A stretch of DNA of 64,000 nucleotides from Leuctra nigra (taxonomy: Eukaryota > Arthropoda > Insecta > Plecoptera > Leuctridae): assembly GCA_934045905.1 (NCBI GenBank), contig OW203769.1, positions 17,949,705 through 18,013,704 on the forward strand. The letters are read 5' to 3'. Every line of letters starts with the position of its first letter. Position 1 is the first letter of the stretch. A model generated the notes under the pieces. It was not told the origin of the DNA. It ran no database searches and was given only the letters and a program-made list of their open reading frames with translations. Shown piece after piece: positions 42,690 through 53,730 of this stretch. The translations under genes were made by a program, and so were the position numbers.

Positions 42690-43570
42690 TTTGAACATTT
42701 GGGAGGTCCCCGCCATGTAACAGGGATGTGCCAGGCATGTGCCAGGGATGTGCCAGGCATGTGCCAGGGATGTGCCAGGCATATGCCAGTTTCATCCCAG
42801 GGAGCTGCCTGGCACATCCCTGTTACATGGCGGGGACCTCCCAAATGTTCAAACTAACTTACAAAATGAGTTTGAACATTTGGGAGGTCCCCGCCATGTA
42901 ACAGGGATGTGCCAGGCAGCTCCCTGGGATGAAACTGGCATATGCCTGGCACATCCCTGGCACATGCCTGGCACATCCCTGGCACATCCCTGGCACCTCC
43001 CAAATGTTCAAACTAACTTACAAAATGAGTTTGAACATTTGGGAGGTCCCCGCCATGTAACAGGGATGTGCCAGGCAGCTCCCTGGGATGAAACTGGCAT
43101 ATGCCTGGCACATCCCTGGCACATGCCTGGCACATCCCTGGCACCTCCCAAATGTTCAAACTAACTTACAAAATGAGTTTGAACATTTGGGAGGTCCCCG
43201 CCATGTAACAGGTATGTGCCAGGCAGCTCCCTGGGATGAAACTGGCATATGCCTGGCACATCCCTGGCACATGCCTGGCACATCCCTGGCACCTCCCAAA
43301 TGTTCAAACTAACTTACAAAATGAGTTTGAACATTTGGGAGGTCCTCGCCATGTAACAGGGACCTCCCAAATGCCACCACATTCCTCTCGATAAGGTTTG
43401 AACATTTGGGAGCTCCCTGTTACATGGCGAGGACATCCCAAATGTTCAAACTCATTTTTTAAGTAGTTTGAACATTTGGGAGGTCCCCGCCATGTAACAG
43501 GGAGCTCCCAAATGCCATATCCCAAATGGTCAAACTGGGATGTGCCAGGGAGGTGCCTGGCATGTACCTT
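42690..43570. repeat. Tandem palindromic array
   Basis: Alternating forward and inverted copies of GAGTTTGAACATTTGGGAGG, CCCGCCATGTAACAGGGA and TGTGCCAGGCA. Repeat length about 145-175 bp. Shares the TGCCTGGCACATCCC block with 41235-41600. Confidence 0.85.
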
Positions 43571-43914
43571 GTTTGCTGGGGTGGGACGTTTTGAGTTGTT
43601 TACATTGTCATGGAGATAAACAATCACTTGGTTCAATAATAGAACACTTTTGAAATCACCGCCGTTTCCAAGCGGCCGTGACTCCATGGTCTCATAGTGC
43701 AGAATTTAGTAGAACGGTTGCTCCATGCTAGCCATGTCGTAGGGCGCACACACTTTCATTTAACGTGGCTCAACCGATCGAACATTCCAAAATATTTATT
43801 TTTTGAAATTACCATCATGAATTACTTTTTTCAACATTTCAACTATATTTAAGTATAAAAGAATCATAAAATGTCATTAACTTGCAACCCCTGTCTTACA
43901 GTGAGTTTTCAAAT

Positions 43915-44230
43915 TATTGCTTTCCGAGAAAGAACAAAACTTTAACACAGGAGGTATAGGAAAATCAGTGCGTTTTTGGTTTATAACTTCTAAAATAGCA
44001 CACGTTGGTATTGTTTTCAATTTTTTTCCTAATAGGATATCCATACATCTACCAGAAAATAAGTTTTTTGTTCAAAGTTGGGACTACATAAAAATTAGAT
44101 CTTCATTATTAGCCTAAATGTGACACGATTTTACTTGTCTGCCATAAGATAACATGGGGAAGAAAACTCAATTTATCTCAAAAACTAGACACGAGAAGTG
44201 TTTAATTTTTTCAAGGAATGTGTATGGCAT
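43915..44230 (+). repeat. Dispersed repeat, inverted at 54778-55345
   Basis: GAACAAAACTTTAAC, GGAGGTATAGGAAAA, GCACACGTTG, TGACACGATTTTACTTG and TGCCATAAGAT occur in the same order, inverted, at 55345-54778, where the copy is longer. Confidence 0.7.
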
Positions 44231-44358
44231 GATTATCAATAAGTAGACAAAAAATTATGAAAATCTGAGACCATGCCCGATTGGATGAGCCACCTTAAGG
44301 AGCAATCCGCACTTTTTCTGTAAGGATCAAAGTGGAAATTTCAATGTGCTTCAAGTTG

Positions 44359-44384
44359 CCCCCCCCCCCCCCCCCCCCCCCCCC
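44359..44384 (+). repeat. Poly-C run, 26 nt
   Basis: Longest homopolymer of this type in the window; no gene nearby is recognised. Confidence 0.9.
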
Positions 44385-46059
44385 ATGAATGGTCTGTTCG
44401 TTCGCTCTGCACTGGCTACACTTGAACTGTTCGACCGACAAAAATTGTGAGTGGTGTATAAACTTTCCACACTCGGCATAGGGCGAGTGTCGGCCAGTGT
44501 AATTCGGGTGTCACTATAGTGTAGAGCGAACGTCGACAGACAGCTACCAGAGATCGAAGTGACTGTCGAGAATGCTGTGTGAATGACAAACATCCCGCTA
44601 ATCTTCCTAACTTGCTTTTTCCCACAAAATGCGGAGGAATTGGCACCACTCCTCTAAGTTGTCAGCACTGACGGCGTTTCTTCCACAGGCTAGAGTGAAG
44701 GCGAATAACGTTATTTTAGCTAAAATGAGTATTACAGTCTTCATTTAATGTGTAGGACTAGGAAGTCGAATTGACCTTTCTTGGGACTAGGAAACAAATA
44801 AAATTACTGCACAGAGGTCCCTGACGCATATCTGCATCGGGAATGAAGAAAAAATCATACGTAGGTAACGCACAGTTTCGTGATGGGAAATGAGTAGAGT
44901 ATTTTTGATGATAATAATATTATTTCCTAAGATGACAATGAACAATCTGATCTCATCTAGTATTGCCTAATACAGAGCGTCATAAAGGCGTCGGGACGCT
45001 TGTCTGCATGGGGAAACTTTGTACAAAGGTAAACATAATAATTCGTGAGGATTCAGCTCAAAATCCCTTTTAAGATTACAGCAGAGGGTGACAGTTGACC
45101 GAAACTATTCGTGATCAGCTGACACGTCATAATATCAACTCTGATTTGAATGTTGGCGGGAAGGATAATAGCAGCATGGGAAGGAAGGATGTGAGTAGTA
45201 AGTAATGTGGTTTTAGGATATGGGATATGGTTTATAGGAAATTTAATTGCTTTTTTAATTGCTCTTCTCCCCTCTTTGACTCCCCTAAGTAGCAGGTGTT
45301 AGTACCAGGTGTTTATGAGTCATGCGATACTTACCCTTATGAAATAAAGATCTTATAATCCAAAATAAAGATCTTCTTATAAAAATCTTATGAGAATAAA
45401 TGGTTTAAATAAAAATCTTACAAAATAAATTGTCCCATGTGGGACTTGAACCCACGCCACTTGCGTGATCAGCACAACGCTCTTACCATCTGAGCTAATG
45501 GGCCCGTATAGGTATTGCATCTTAAAAAATGATCTTGAAGTGGATGTAAAATGACAGTATGGGATAAGCGTCTCGTTCTATGGGAAATTTAGTTGCATTT
45601 AATTGCTTTGCTCCCCTCTTTTGCGTCCTCCTCCACCTCCCTTAAGTACCAGGTGTTTGTACCAGGTGTTAATAAAATGATTATCCATGTGGGGTTACTA
45701 ACTATCATCTTAATCTCATCTTAATCTTAAGTTTAAAATACATTTTTTTCTTGATATTTGTGTGGGTAGGTTTTCCTACCTCCTTTACCCATTGTATTTT
45801 GGAAAAGGATAATAAAGATTATTATTATGAAAATAAATGGTTTATTAAAAATGAAATAAAAATCTTATTATTATGAAATAAAATAAATGGTTTTGTCATC
45901 ATCTAAAAAATAAAAATCTTCTTGAAAATGAAATAAATGGTTTTGCCATCATCTTAAAAATTAAATAAAAATCTTCTTCTTATGAAAATATAATAAATAG
46001 TTTTTCCATCATCTTAAGTTTGAAATAAAATTCTTCTTCTGTTCTTCTTCTTGATAGGG
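44385..46059. other. Repeat-rich intergenic region
   Basis: Apart from the tRNA-like 45432-45504, it holds AT-rich partial tandems (AAATAAATGGTTTTGCCATC, AAAATCTTCTTCTTATG) at 45330-46030 and recurring ACCAGGTGTT blocks (45300, 45650, related at 46535). No gene seen. Confidence 0.5.
45432..45504 (-). tRNA. tRNA-Ile(GAU)-like gene or tRNA-derived repeat
   Basis: 73 nt fold as a cloverleaf on the minus strand. The acceptor stem GGCCCAT/ATGGGAC has one mismatch. A box TAGCTCAGATGG; D stem GCTC/GAGC; anticodon stem TTGTG/CGCAA; loop CTGATCA (anticodon GAT by position); T arm GTGGG-TTCAAGT-CCCAC. Position 37 is C, which is abnormal, and GAU is not a usual nuclear tRNA-Ile anticodon, so a pseudogene or SINE head is likely. 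Confidence 0.45.
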
Positions 46060-46172
46060 GTTGAACACCTCTGATGGTGTATGAAGGATGATTGGTGTAT
46101 TGGTCAAGGTGCCTGGCTGGCTAGGATATGGCCAAGCGTGCCGGGTTCCTACCCCAATGGTTCTTATTTTTT
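46060..46172 (+). repeat. tRNA/SINE-like repeat
   Basis: TGAACACCTCTGATGGTGTA, then TATTGGTCAAGGTGCCTGG and a B-box-like GGGTTCCTACCCC. A related start and order occurs at 54255-54350 (AAACACCTCTCTTGGTGTA ... GATTCGATTCCACC). Confidence 0.4.
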
Positions 46173-49100
46173 TTTATAAAAATATGATTTTTGTGAAGGA
46201 GTTTGAAGGGAAAAATGATGATACATGAGATGAAATTAAAAAAATTAGGGAAATGATTAAACAGTAATTCCCCACAACCATTTTTATAAAGATAGAATTA
46301 GTAAAGAAACTATTATTTTTTATTTTTTATATACAAATTACACAAACTCTCTAATTATGTCTAATGTGTAACATGGGGAAAACTGTCATACTTCACAATC
46401 ATTCTACGTTTTGGCTTTGATTTTCAATTGCTTTAAAATCTCTCGCTATTATGTCGACTCAGTTAAAATATTGCCCATGTGACGATCGTTTAATTGCTGT
46501 TGCACCCTCTCTTACTCCCCCCTCCCCATAATGTGCAGGTGTTTGTACCTACCCAGTGTTTAAGCATTTGAGTTCTTGTTTACTTACCTTTGGAATGATA
46601 GATAATAATTAAAATTAACAGGATATGAATAAGGGGGCCCTTATGAAAATGAACTATCATCATTTCATAGTTTTTTCAACATACTATGAATTTACTCTCA
46701 ATATCAGAGAGTTTTTTGAATTTACTCTCAATATCTCATAGTTATTTGTGTTAACTCTCAAGTTAGTCAGAGTTATTCTGGTTCACTCTCAATCATTGAT
46801 AGTATTTGTCATTAACTCTGAACATCTTGTGATAGTTTTTGAATATTGGCTGGTTAACTCTCGCCCTTTGATAGTTTTTCTATTTTACTCTGAACATCAT
46901 GTGATAGTTTTTGAGTAATGTCTGGTTAACTCTCGACCGTTGATAGTTTTGGAATAATATCTGGTTAACTCTTGGCCATTGATAGTTTTTGTATTTAACT
47001 CCGAATAGTGATAGTGATAGTGTGATAGTTTTTTAATCAACTCAGTTTAGCTCTCGGGTATTGATAGTTTTTCTATTTTCCCTGAGCATCATGTGAAAAA
47101 CCCATGGTTAAAATTCCAGTAAGAGCAAGACAGAAACAGCTAGAAATGGATGTTTCCTGGTGTTTGCTATAGCACTGAAAGCGAAGCTGGGATAAGCTGG
47201 AAGTAACTTATTAACTGTCTATAACATGCAAAGTTTTGGAAAGACTCTACTTCGTTAAAATCTTTGATTTGTTTACAGTTTCTATTCTATTGAATAACAA
47301 TCGATTTGTTGGAAAAATATTCGATTATTAGACAGCTTCAATTCAAAAAACTTTTGTTTAAAGGGGAAAAACTTTGATTATTGATAGTTTCGATCGAAAA
47401 CACGTCGGTCTTTGTGCAATTCTTCGTTTTGTATGGATTAAAGTTCGATTATGGGATTGAATCTATGCTAACATCCTTGATTATTAACCAGTTCCTATTG
47501 AATAGCAATCGGTTTTTTGGAAAATATTTGAATAATAGATAGTTTCTATTGAGAAAACACCGATTATTTGGAAAAAATCTTCACTACACTTTAGACAGTT
47601 TGTGTGAAATATCGCAAATTGTGGAGCAAGGGAAAAAGATTTTGCAGTACCGTCTTTGAATTCTAAAACTACACGAAAAACTAAGTATTATTCCAGAAAT
47701 CCAGGCCTCAAATCCAAAAATTGTACGAGTGTGCTACATTTTGATTTCTATGTGAATTCCGCAGCGCCCCCAGTACTCGGTAGATCCACTTGATCTTAGA
47801 TGTATGTAAATTTGAAAAACTCGCCCCAATCTCTCAATTTGGCTTAATTACGTCGCAAATGGAAGATTTATATCGATAATGGCGTGGACAACAGCTTTTT
47901 CTCTTCGTAACATGCCAAAAATTTAAGTTTTAACGTAATTTTCGTAGCTATTTAAAAAACGACTTTTCGAGGTGAGAAATATTTATATTTTTGATCCCAT
48001 CCCTTAACACAAGGCACCTGTCATATTCTCCACATTATTTTGCATCTTTTGAGTTCCCACTCGAAAATTTTGGATTGTTTTTTAACTCAATTTTCTAATA
48101 AAATCGTCGAAAAACCCGGAAAAGTCCATTTTTCCCCCATTTTCACGACTACATATTGCTTATTATCAATTATTACCCATTAATCAGGCTTAAAAAGGCA
48201 TGATTTTGCTCACTTTGCCGTCTATGCAATGGGTTTTGAAATATCGCGTTTGAAATATCCCGCGACTTTCCCACCTATCAGGAGGGGACAACCTCGCCCT
48301 GACAATGCAGAGTCAATCAGGCGAACTAATTCAGTGCTAACGGATATCTTTCGGAATCCCCCCTTCTCCTGCCCATTCATTTTCTGAGAAAATAGATTTG
48401 GTTACAGGATATGAACAACAATACTGGTTGAAGTCTAACACCCCCCCTCAAGTACAAATGTTCATTTAATTAATATTTGCCAAAACAGAGAAAAATTATT
48501 CAAGCTTGCAGCACAGTGATTTTTCTCCAGTTTGGTCAAATTTAAAAAAAAAAAAAAAAAAAAATCAAACTGGAATTGTATTTGATTTAAATTTCGTGAA
48601 ATAATACGACAATTATTAAATCATGACGACAAAAACACATTTTAAGGTGGATCTTACCGTTCAATATGAGTTGAAATTAGTATTGATATCAGTTTATATG
48701 CACTTAGACTGAAAAATAAAATTAATGAAAAAAATCTAGTTTGACAATTTTCCGGGAAATCTTTGGAAAATCGATTTTTAAAATACAGATAGTAATACAC
48801 ATGCAACTTTGTAACTATATTATAGAATTCGCTACGATTTTGTTGTTAGTATCTTTATACTGTCTACTTTGTTGAGGGTTGGTTTGTAACACCCTTTTAT
48901 GTTCCCAAAAAATAAAAAATAAATGTTTTTTGTCCCCCTAAATCACACATACATGATTCTCATTTTCTGTTGCCTACATATTAAAGAAGGGTATTTTAAA
49001 TATATTGCAAACTAGTTCATTACACGCGTCAAACCATCTTGAATCCAATGCCGAAAGTTTGACATTGATTGGACTTATATTAACGTCACCCTGTGTGTTT

Positions 49101-50312
49101 ATGTGATGCTACTTATTTTGTTGTTTCTCTGGAAAAGTTTTGCGATGTCTTGGGCCGGCTAGTCGCGCCACTAGCGGTGTGCATCTCAAGTGCTGACACC
49201 CGCATGCCTGCGCGGGGGAGGGGGGAAGTCTGTTAGGTCTTGGCGAGGGTCTTGGTCGGTCTTGGTCGGCCTTTGTCTGGTCAGGTAGCGAGCATAAACT
49301 GTTTATGGCTGGGGGGATGTATTGGTTTACATTTCGCGGTAGCTGAATCTGATGAATGACTGACTTGCTCACGCGGCAAAGTGTGATTGGACTGTGTTGT
49401 ACAAAACTAATTTTCTAATTAGTAGACAAGGAATGTCAATAATAATAATAATATAAGGATTAAAGTATAAGGACACATGTTTTGTGAGTCTACAAACTTT
49501 TGTGGACATAATTATTTTTATTCTTCTTTTGAAAGAAATCAAGATTACCGTTTTATACTGTACAAGAGTAAGACATAATGTATGACATAAGACTGAACAC
49601 GCGGCACGGTTTGATCATTGTTCATTGGGTTTGATTTGATATTCACGCGGATTCGATGTTACGTCCCCCACCCACGCCCCCCGCGCCCCCTGCCAGGGAA
49701 TAAAGTAGGATTGATTTGGTATCATCAGTCAAATTGCAATTGATTGAGTTTGATTACATAATTCCAAAAATGTTCAACGCAATGACGAGAAAATTGACTT
49801 ACGGCCTTCTACCTCTGAACTACAGATTTGTACCCATGTACCAATAATACAATTTCAATCTGTTACCATGGCGAAGACATTGTTGCCACGGCAGTATAGC
49901 TAATACCATCGCTGAGTTCAAAGGTACACTTAGTAAAGAAATACCTATCAGCCAAAAGTAAAAACGGCATCTGAACGAAGCGGATTGGCTGCTGGTCATT
50001 TTCTTTGACAATCAGTCCTTGTTATTATCAATGAAATCAGAGCTAACCTATACAGGCCTATACTACTAGAGTTAGATTCTTACCTCTATGGTTGACGAGT
50101 TAGCACATACTTCATTGGATGATCCATCAATTGAAAATCAAATGAAAATTTCCTGTTATAACTTTCGATTGCTTTGAAACTCATAGTCAAAAACTACTTG
50201 TCAGGGGCATTTGAGAGAACTGGGCATTTGAATGTAAAATTATGCACGTTCTTATACACCATCGAAATATTATCAACTTGCACTAGGCGGGAACAACGGA
50301 GCGTAAAGTCGG

Positions 50313-50510
50313 ATGTTTTTTTTGTCTGGGGTTTAACGTCGCACTGTTCTGAAGCGAGGCTAATGGCGACGGATTAATGATTATGATGATGATTGGGAGA
50401 TGTTGGTGAAGATTAGGTAAGGATGGAAGGTGGGAAGGAGGCGGTCGTGGCCTATTAGTAGGGTACCTTCCCAGCATTTGCCTGTCGACTGAGAGAATAC
50501 CACGAAAAAA
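50313..50510 (+). repeat. Arthropod SINE-like sequence
   Basis: TGGGGTTTAACGTCGCACTG, CGAGGCTAATGGCGACGG, then GGCGGTCGTGGCC and CTTCCCAGCATTTGCCTG, the order known from a widespread arthropod SINE. A minus-oriented head lies at 42463-42511, and tails occur in both arms of the 18647-23962 transposon (near 19825 and 22785). Confidence 0.6.
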
Positions 50511-52334
50511 AAACAGTCAGGAAGTCGGATGCATTGGGCAATAGATTACTGGGCATTTTACCTATTAGCTGATTTGTTTGTGATATTTTGTTATTTATTA
50601 CGTTATATTTATGATTCATGTGACAATTTTTCTACTTTCAATTTATGTTGAAGACAAATTACTTTTGAAAAATAAGAAACTTGGAGGTAGGCATCTAAAA
50701 GAGTGATCACTGTTTCGCGAGTTCACTTTTCGGGCTAGGGATTCGTTTTACCAAATCAGTATTTTGTCTGACATTTCTTATTATTTGGAATCGTGGAAAA
50801 CAGTATAAAACATTTCGGGATTGGGACAGTTATATTGCAATGATATTATCACTATTATAGGCTTATAATGCGTAGTATATTTTATGTGTAATTATATTGT
50901 TATTTGTAATTGTGAACGAGCTGTAGTCGTTTGTAATGTACAACGATTATTGATAAGCCAGTCGTAACAATGTTTGTACCGTTAAGTAATTTTCATTGCC
51001 CTATAAAGGGGCGATTGCAAATAAAAACATCGAATTATTGAGTCAGCGCATAGCTGAAATATTAATATTTTGCCGTGTTGATAATACATTTTCGAATAAA
51101 AGCGTATTTCTTTTATTGGAAACATTGTGTTCATTTCTTCTTTCATGTGGCCAGATTACTTAGGTACTTTTTTCCTCGATAAAACTCGGTAGAATCAATT
51201 AGTTTGGGTAACTGAACTAATTGTGTCAATAATTGATACAAAGGTTTCTATGTAAATTTTGTTCGGAAGATCCGATGATTGTTGTAAGACATGAATTATA
51301 TGAATTGCAATTAATTTAGCACCTTTGGTGTAATTATTGCAAGATAAAGCATTCAAGTTGAATTCGGTACATGAGGAGCAGAATGCCGGTAGTCAATTAG
51401 GACTAAATAATTATTCAGCTCAAAAGCACTTCATCCCTCATTCATTGAACAATATTTGTAATGGTGTTGAATACGTTGTACCTCAATAAAACTAAATTTG
51501 TTAACATCAGTCAAACAAAAGGCAATGGTTAGATCTTGATTGCATCATTCCAGAAGGGTGCAAGGACGAGACAATTGAGAAAATTGACTTCCGGCCTTCT
51601 ACCTCTGAGTTACAGAAATATGAACAAATATGTATTATAATGTGCCTCTGCATCCAGAGTTGAATCATTGTCCGGGCTCTTCCGAGATTCTTGAAATGTG
51701 AGATCACAGCTGCATGTTTGGGTTTACTGTCAACTACCTGCCTGTTTACGACCTGCCAGACCAGCCGTGACTGTTTATGAGTTTGTGAGACCGAGAGACA
51801 GAGATAGATACATCTCCCTCTCTCTCTCGCACTCACACAAAGAATGTTACAACCGGAGAAATAGGTTTGCTTATAAAAGCAATACATCCGTGCTCAACGA
51901 GCTCTCTGAGAGCACTGCGCTGATGGCGGTAGAACTTGGCATCATATAGGTAAAATCCGCCTTAAGTATAGGATTCTTAATATTTTTGCCTTCCTGGCTG
52001 CCAGGAATGGAATGTTGATGCAGAATAAAGGTCACTGTGTTGAGAGGGGGCCGCTACTACCTGCTCAGTCCATCCTTGTCTCTCTATTGTTCTTCTCCCT
52101 CACCGAGGGAGGTTTGGGTAGAGGGGTCTTGAATGTCTGCACTGCAACCCTACCCTCTCTTTCACTCGACTTTTAGCTTGGTCAGAAGCAACAACTCACA
52201 GAATTCATAGCCGTTGCAATGTGTTAGTAAAGATAATTGGATTGTTAATAATAAGTCAACACTTATTTTAATTGTCTTTTTAAAGAAAATTAATACAATG
52301 TTTAATCCAGTGATAAGTTAATAACATTTAATTC

Positions 52335-53275
52335 ATTATTATAAACTGTGTCCTCTATCGCAACGTGTCCGTCTTCTAATGTAATTGCTGTTTGTCTTTA
52401 CAGAAGAAGTTAAACTGTGTCCTCAATCGCAAAGTGTCCGTCTTCTAATGTAATTGCTGTTTGTCTTTACAGAAGAAGTTAAACTGTGTCCTCAATCGCA
52501 ACGTGTCCGTCTTCTATGTTATTGTGTTTGTATTTACAGAAGGAGTTAAACTGTGTCCTCTATCGCACGTGTCCGTCTTCTAATGTGAAGTGTTTGTCTT
52601 TACAGAAGAAGTTAAACGGTGTCCTCAATCGCAACGTGTCCGTATTCTATGTTATTGTGTTTGTATTTACAGAAGGAGTTAAACTGTGTCCTCTATCGCA
52701 CGTGTCCGTCTTCTAATGTGAAGTGTTTGTCTTTATAGAAGAAGTTAAACGGTGTCCTCAATCGCAACGTGTCCGTCTTCTTTGTGATTGTGTTTGTATT
52801 TACAGAAGGAGTTAAACTGTGTCCTCTATCGCACGTGTCCGTCTTCTAATGTGAAGTGTTTGTCTTTACAGAAGAAGTTAAACGGTGTCCTCTATCGCAC
52901 GTGTCCGTCTTCTATGTTATTGTATTTGTCTTTACAGAAGGAGTTAAACGGTGTCCTCAATCGCAACGTGTCCGTCTTCTTTGTGATTGTGTTTGTCTTT
53001 ACAGAAGGAGTTTAACTGTATCCTCTATCGCACGTGTCCGTCTTCTCTGTGATTGCTGTTTGTCTTTACAGAAGAAGTTAAACGGTGTCCTCTATCGCAC
53101 GTGTCCGTCTTCTATGTTACCTATTGTATTTGTCTTTATAGAAGAAGTTAAACGGTGTCCTCTATCGCAACGTGTCCGTCTTCTATGTGATTGTGCTTGT
53201 CTTAACAGAAGGAGTTAAACGGTGTCCTCTATCACAACGTGTCCGTCTTCTATGTGATTGTGTGTCCGTCTAGTT
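52335..53275. repeat. About 67-bp tandem array, about 14 copies
   Basis: Unit contains TGTGTTTGTCTTTACAGAAG, GAGTTAAACTGTGTCCTC and CGTGTCCGTCTTCTA; spacings 66-69 bp. TTTGTCTTTACAG/AAG looks like a 3' splice site on the + strand. It lies near the right end of the 7.1-kb element. Confidence 0.9.
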
Positions 53276-53730
53276 AACTCATTACTGTGAATCTTTCATG
53301 ACTGTTTTTTGTAATTAATTCATTTGAGTAAATTTGACCTCCAATAGGTAGTTGGGATAGATACTGGCTTTGTCAGAATATTTTTAAAGTGAATGCCACA
53401 GATTAGGATTTCTGAAATACTCTCAAGCCAACTGTGAGTAATTTAATTATTGTACAGAGTAAATGGTCATAGTTAATCACCCAGAGTAAATAGTCATAGT
53501 AATTAATCCATAGTAAAAGTCTCAAATAACTCTCACTTATGTTTAAGAGATTTGACAGAGTTAACCCAGAGTAAAATGGTCATAGTTAATCACCCAGAGT
53601 AAAATGGTCATAGTTAATCATGCAGAGTAAATAGTCATAGTAATTCATCCATAGTAAAAGTCTAAAAAAACTCTCAGTCTTACTGAGAGTTTTTTTTTGA
53701 TAGTTTTTTGATAGTTATTTTTCATAAGGG

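Larger units (their letters stand above)
46638..53730. mobile_element. Putative 7.1-kb DNA element with subterminal iterons
   Basis: Inverted ends CCCTTATGAAAA (46638) and TTTTCATAAGGG (to 53730). Next to each end, AACTATCA/TGATAGTT and TTAACTCT/AGAGTTAA motifs repeat: 46650-47100 on the left and 53430-53725 inverted on the right. No transposase frame is visible. The interior holds a SINE-like piece (50325-50495), a poly-A run (48542-48562) and the 67-bp array. Target duplication not resolved. Confidence 0.55.

Noticed and set aside
49109..49372. 87-aa minus-strand Pro-rich frame
   Set aside because: No family resemblance, splice context or codon pattern; GC patch only.
51507..51949. Frames of 126 and 83 aa on opposite strands
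   Set aside because: Overlap each other, no recognisable motif, and include a dispersed repeat (CGGCCTTCTACCTCTGA also at 49802).
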